DNA from: Gemmobacter lutimaris
GTDB lineage: Bacteria; Pseudomonadota; Alphaproteobacteria; Rhodobacterales; Rhodobacteraceae
Length of the DNA stretch: 64,000 bases
NCBI RefSeq assembly: GCF_003570715.1
Contig: NZ_QXXQ01000016.1
Span: 23,209 to 87,208, forward strand
Direction of reading: 5' to 3'
Shown: positions 61,537 through 64,000 of the stretch, piece after piece
Position numbering within the stretch: the stretch's first letter is position 1
Layout: the number at the start of each line of letters is the position of its first letter
Notes under the pieces: generated by a model
Database searches by the model: none
Told to the model about the DNA's origin: nothing
What the model saw: only the letters and a program-made list of their open reading frames with translations
Program-made: the position numbers and the translations under genes

Positions 61537-63868
61537 GAAAGAGGGGCTGCGGGGCAGGGCGCGGGCGCTGATCCCGACGGATCCGAAGATCTACGCGCAT
61601 CTGCCTTATGTCATCGAGCTGGATGACGAGGTGGTACGCACCCGCGACAACGGTTTGATGATTTCGCTCGAGGTGACCGGCATCGACGGTGTCACGTCGG
61701 GGTCTTCGGCGATCACCGCGCTGCGGGCCGGGTTCGCGCATCTTCTCGACACGCTTGACGAGCGGTTCAGCTTCTATCTGCACAGGATGATGCGCCCGGC
61801 CCAAGCCCAGTTGAAGCCGATCCACGGCCAAAGCTTTGCCGCCGATATCGACCGGGCTTGGGGCAGTGAACTGCAGCGCCGCAATCTGCAGGAGTCCGTT
61901 TTGATCCTGACGGTTGTTCGGCGGCAGGTTGCCCCTTTGGCGGTGCCGCTCTTTGGCAAGGCAGCGGCAAAGGTTTGGGGCGAGGACACCGACCGGCGCC
62001 TCGAAGAGTTGCGCGAGGTGGTCTCGATCCTCGAGACCGGCCTTGGCGTGAAATCCCACCGACTCAAGATCAGCGACGGCAGCCTGATCGGATTCTACGC
62101 CTCGCTTTTGACGGGCGAACTCCGCAACAAATCACGCAGCGCTTTCGGCATCATCGCTGAAGATGCCAGCGATGCCGCCATCCGTTTTGGCAAAGGTCAG
62201 TTCACCGTGGAGGAGGGGGCAGACACGCCGCGCGTCGGTGCCGTCCTCTATGTCAAATCTTACGCCACCTCGACTTGGCCGGGCATGCTGGATGCTTTGG
62301 GCGCGTCCCGCGACACCATCATCACCCACAGCTACACGCCCATCGAACGCGGCAGCATCACCGAGCGCGTGAAACGTCGCGTCGCGCAAATGCGGGCCTC
62401 AGAGGACATCGCCGCCACTATCGAGGCCCAGCTCTTTGAGGCCGCCGACAAATCCGAAAGCGGAGAGCTCGGGTTTGGTATCCACCAGATGACCATCACG
62501 GTCTTTGCCGGGGATCAGGCTGCCCTCGACACCGAGGCCGCTCGCATCCGCGGTATCGCCCACCAGAACGGCATGCGGCTCGTCCGAGAGGTCACAGCGC
62601 TCGAGGCCGCCTTCTTCGCCATGCACCCCGGCAATATGGATTACCGGGCACGCGACATGACGGTCTCGTCCCTGAACTTCGCCGACATGGCGGCGCTGCA
62701 TGCGGCTGACACCGGGACGGAAGCCGCCCGACTGCCGTGGCAAACGCCGCTGGCGCTGTTTCAGACGCTGCAAGGCTCGCTGCACAGGTTCAGCTTTCAC
62801 GAACCGGGTGACCCAAAAGCCGAGCCCACCAACGGCCACACCCTCGTTCTCGGCAAATCCGGCGGCGGCAAAACCACGACCGTCGCCTTCCTCGCAGCCC
62901 AAGCCCAAAGGGCAGGGGGCCGGACGATCATCTTTGACAAAGAGGCCGGCCTCAAAATGGCCGTGCGCGCCCTTGGCGGCCGCTATGCCGAAATCCGAGC
63001 AGGCCGTCCGACTGGGCTGAACCCGCTTGCGACTGAATCCGGTGAGCGTGGCGAGGCGTGGTTTCTGGATTGGCTGGTTGCACTGCTGGAGTCTCGCAGC
63101 GGGCCGATGACGCCGCTGCAGTCCGAGGCCCTGAAATCTGCCATTTCCCAGAACGGCAAGGCTCGGGAGTCCTTGCGGAATTTCCGCGCGTTTCAGGAGC
63201 TGTTTGGCGATGTCGGCGACGGCCTCGATCTGGCGCAGCGTCTGCGGGAGTGGGGTCCCGATGGTCGCTACGGCTGGGTCTTCGGTGAGGCCGAAGAACC
63301 GGTGGTGGATTTCTCAAGCCATGATGTGACGGCGGTCGATCTGACAGAAATCCTCGACCTTGATATCGAGCGCAGCGCAATCCTCGGCTATCTCTTCCGC
63401 CGCATCGAGATGCTGATCGAGGAAAAACGCCCGACGCTGATCTTGATCGACGAGGCCTGGAAGGTCCTCGACGACGAGTACTTCGCCAAGAAGCTCGCCG
63501 AATGGCTGGTGACCGCTCGCAAGAAGAACGTCGTGGTGGTGATGATGACGCAGTTCCCAAGTCAAATCCGTGGATCGAAAGCCCGCTCGATCCTGGAAGC
63601 GCTGCCAAACCAGCTTCTCTTCCCGAACGGCGAAGCGGCCAGTGCCGACTATGACGGGTTCCGGCTGACTGATGGCGAGCTGGACTTCGTCCTGAGCCCG
63701 ATCCCAGGTCAGCGGATGGTGCTGTCGCGCACGCCGCGCAGCTCGACCGTGCTGAACGTCGATCTCAAAGCCCTGGGGCCACTGTTGACGGCGCTTGGCG
63801 GTGGTCAGGCCGGGCTTAATGCCTTCGGCGCTGACTACGCCAATCGGCCCAAATTCTGGAAGGAGTGA
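61526..63868 (+). CDS. virB4: VirB4 ATPase of the type IV secretion system
   Basis: A 780-residue motor ATPase. N-terminal CagE_TrbE_VirB domain (about residues 180-390), Walker A GKSGGGKTTT from Gly443, Walker B LILIDEAW with Asp642-Glu643, and C-terminal MTQFPSQI and LFPNGEAA motifs. It powers pilus assembly and substrate transfer and, being intact, suggests a functional transfer system. Confidence 0.95.
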   Translation: MFLEKEGLRGRARALIPTDPKIYAHLPYVIELDDEVVRTRDNGLMISLEVTGIDGVTSGSSAITALRAGFAHLLDTLDERFSFYLHRMMRPAQAQLKPIHGQSFAADIDRAWGSELQRRNLQESVLILTVVRRQVAPLAVPLFGKAAAKVWGEDTDRRLEELREVVSILETGLGVKSHRLKISDGSLIGFYASLLTGELRNKSRSAFGIIAEDASDAAIRFGKGQFTVEEGADTPRVGAVLYVKSYATSTWPGMLDALGASRDTIITHSYTPIERGSITERVKRRVAQMRASEDIAATIEAQLFEAADKSESGELGFGIHQMTITVFAGDQAALDTEAARIRGIAHQNGMRLVREVTALEAAFFAMHPGNMDYRARDMTVSSLNFADMAALHAADTGTEAARLPWQTPLALFQTLQGSLHRFSFHEPGDPKAEPTNGHTLVLGKSGGGKTTTVAFLAAQAQRAGGRTIIFDKEAGLKMAVRALGGRYAEIRAGRPTGLNPLATESGERGEAWFLDWLVALLESRSGPMTPLQSEALKSAISQNGKARESLRNFRAFQELFGDVGDGLDLAQRLREWGPDGRYGWVFGEAEEPVVDFSSHDVTAVDLTEILDLDIERSAILGYLFRRIEMLIEEKRPTLILIDEAWKVLDDEYFAKKLAEWLVTARKKNVVVVMMTQFPSQIRGSKARSILEALPNQLLFPNGEAASADYDGFRLTDGELDFVLSPIPGQRMVLSRTPRSSTVLNVDLKALGPLLTALGGGQAGLNAFGADYANRPKFWKE

Positions 63869-63875
63869 ATGCTCA

Positions 63876-64000
63876 ATGAAATCAATATATTACATAACCT
63901 TGATTATCGGACTCGGGTTTGCGCCCCTCGCGGGCTGCACCGGTGTGCCGATTGCCAAGACCAATTGCTGGGCCACCGCTGGATCCACTGTGACCACTTC
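63876..64000 (+). CDS. start of a small lipoprotein in the virB operon (cut by the window edge)
   Basis: Frame begins MKSIYYITLIIGLGFAPLAG with a lipobox LAGC at about residue 21, followed by TGVPIAKTNCWA. Short lipoproteins at this place stabilise the VirB channel (VirB7-like) or act in entry exclusion. Only about 41 codons are visible. Confidence 0.6.
   Translation, partial: MKSIYYITLIIGLGFAPLAGCTGVPIAKTNCWATAGSTVTT

Noticed and set aside
1..64000. CRISPR arrays, tRNA or rRNA genes
   Set aside because: No regularly spaced repeats and no cloverleaf or rRNA-like segments were noticed anywhere in the window.

Overview
The window looks like an accessory replicon or large mobile region of a Rhodobacterales alphaproteobacterium (Paracoccus/Rhodobacter type). 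The reasons are the high G+C coding style, a RHE_PE00001-type regulator, ISKra4 elements, an FNR-regulated polyhydroxyalkanoate/acetate gene block, and a VirB-type type IV secretion locus running off the right edge. No rRNA, tRNA or CRISPR array was seen. All calls come from reading the sequence and from family knowledge; no database search was run.

Layout. 0.4-2.9 kb: a serine recombinase, a RHE_PE00001-type DNA-binding protein and a histidine-kinase remnant. 3.0-13.7 kb: a copper/low-oxygen block with a 39-residue membrane peptide, a DUF302 protein, a copper P-type ATPase, an AI-2E family transporter, an APC permease, an MgtC/DUF4010 protein, cytochrome b561, a decayed VIT-type metal transporter, an old yellow enzyme, CbpA and CbpM. 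13.9-15.7 kb: ISKra4 copy 1 abutting a truncated IS110-type gene. 16.4-23.3 kb: TetR, YhiI, RbbA, YhhJ and a lipoprotein hydrolase. 23.6-28.7 kb: a perfect FNR/Anr box followed by phaC, maoC-pta, ackA and fabI. 28.9-31.7 kb: an IS256-type element apparently split by an IS110 element.

32.0-33.8 kb: lspA and an HMA-CDF fusion efflux pump, divergent from a MerR regulator. 33.9-36.8 kb: truncated MerR and helicase genes, an intact GIY-YIG nuclease and an Abi_2 protein, which together look like an eroded defence island. 37.1-41.2 kb: ISKra4 copy 2 truncating a HupE/UreJ gene, then a His-rich periplasmic protein divergent from an RcnR/CsoR repressor and an NreB-like MFS exporter. 41.3-46.6 kb: ynfA and a CadR-like MerR divergent from a Zn/Cd/Pb ATPase, an ICMT-type methyltransferase, a second lspA, dsbB and dsbA. 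46.7-48.6 kb: mntR and mntH. 48.7-55.8 kb: a copper homeostasis locus of two SCO proteins, PCuAC, two DUF411 proteins, DUF305, CopZ, CopA, CueR, and a 41-residue peptide carrying three Cys-Cys pairs at exact seven-residue spacing. 56.1-57.7 kb: hipB-hipA. 57.7-64.0 kb: a winged-helix protein, a TrbM/KikA-like protein and virB1-virB4.

The metal modules share one design: a dedicated sensor (MerR family, RcnR/CsoR or MntR) faces its exporter or importer across a recognisable operator. The island's history is visible in at least five broken genes, two mosaic ISKra4 copies in direct orientation 23 kb apart, and a nested insertion sequence. The most novel-looking item is the dicysteine micropeptide next to the copper genes.
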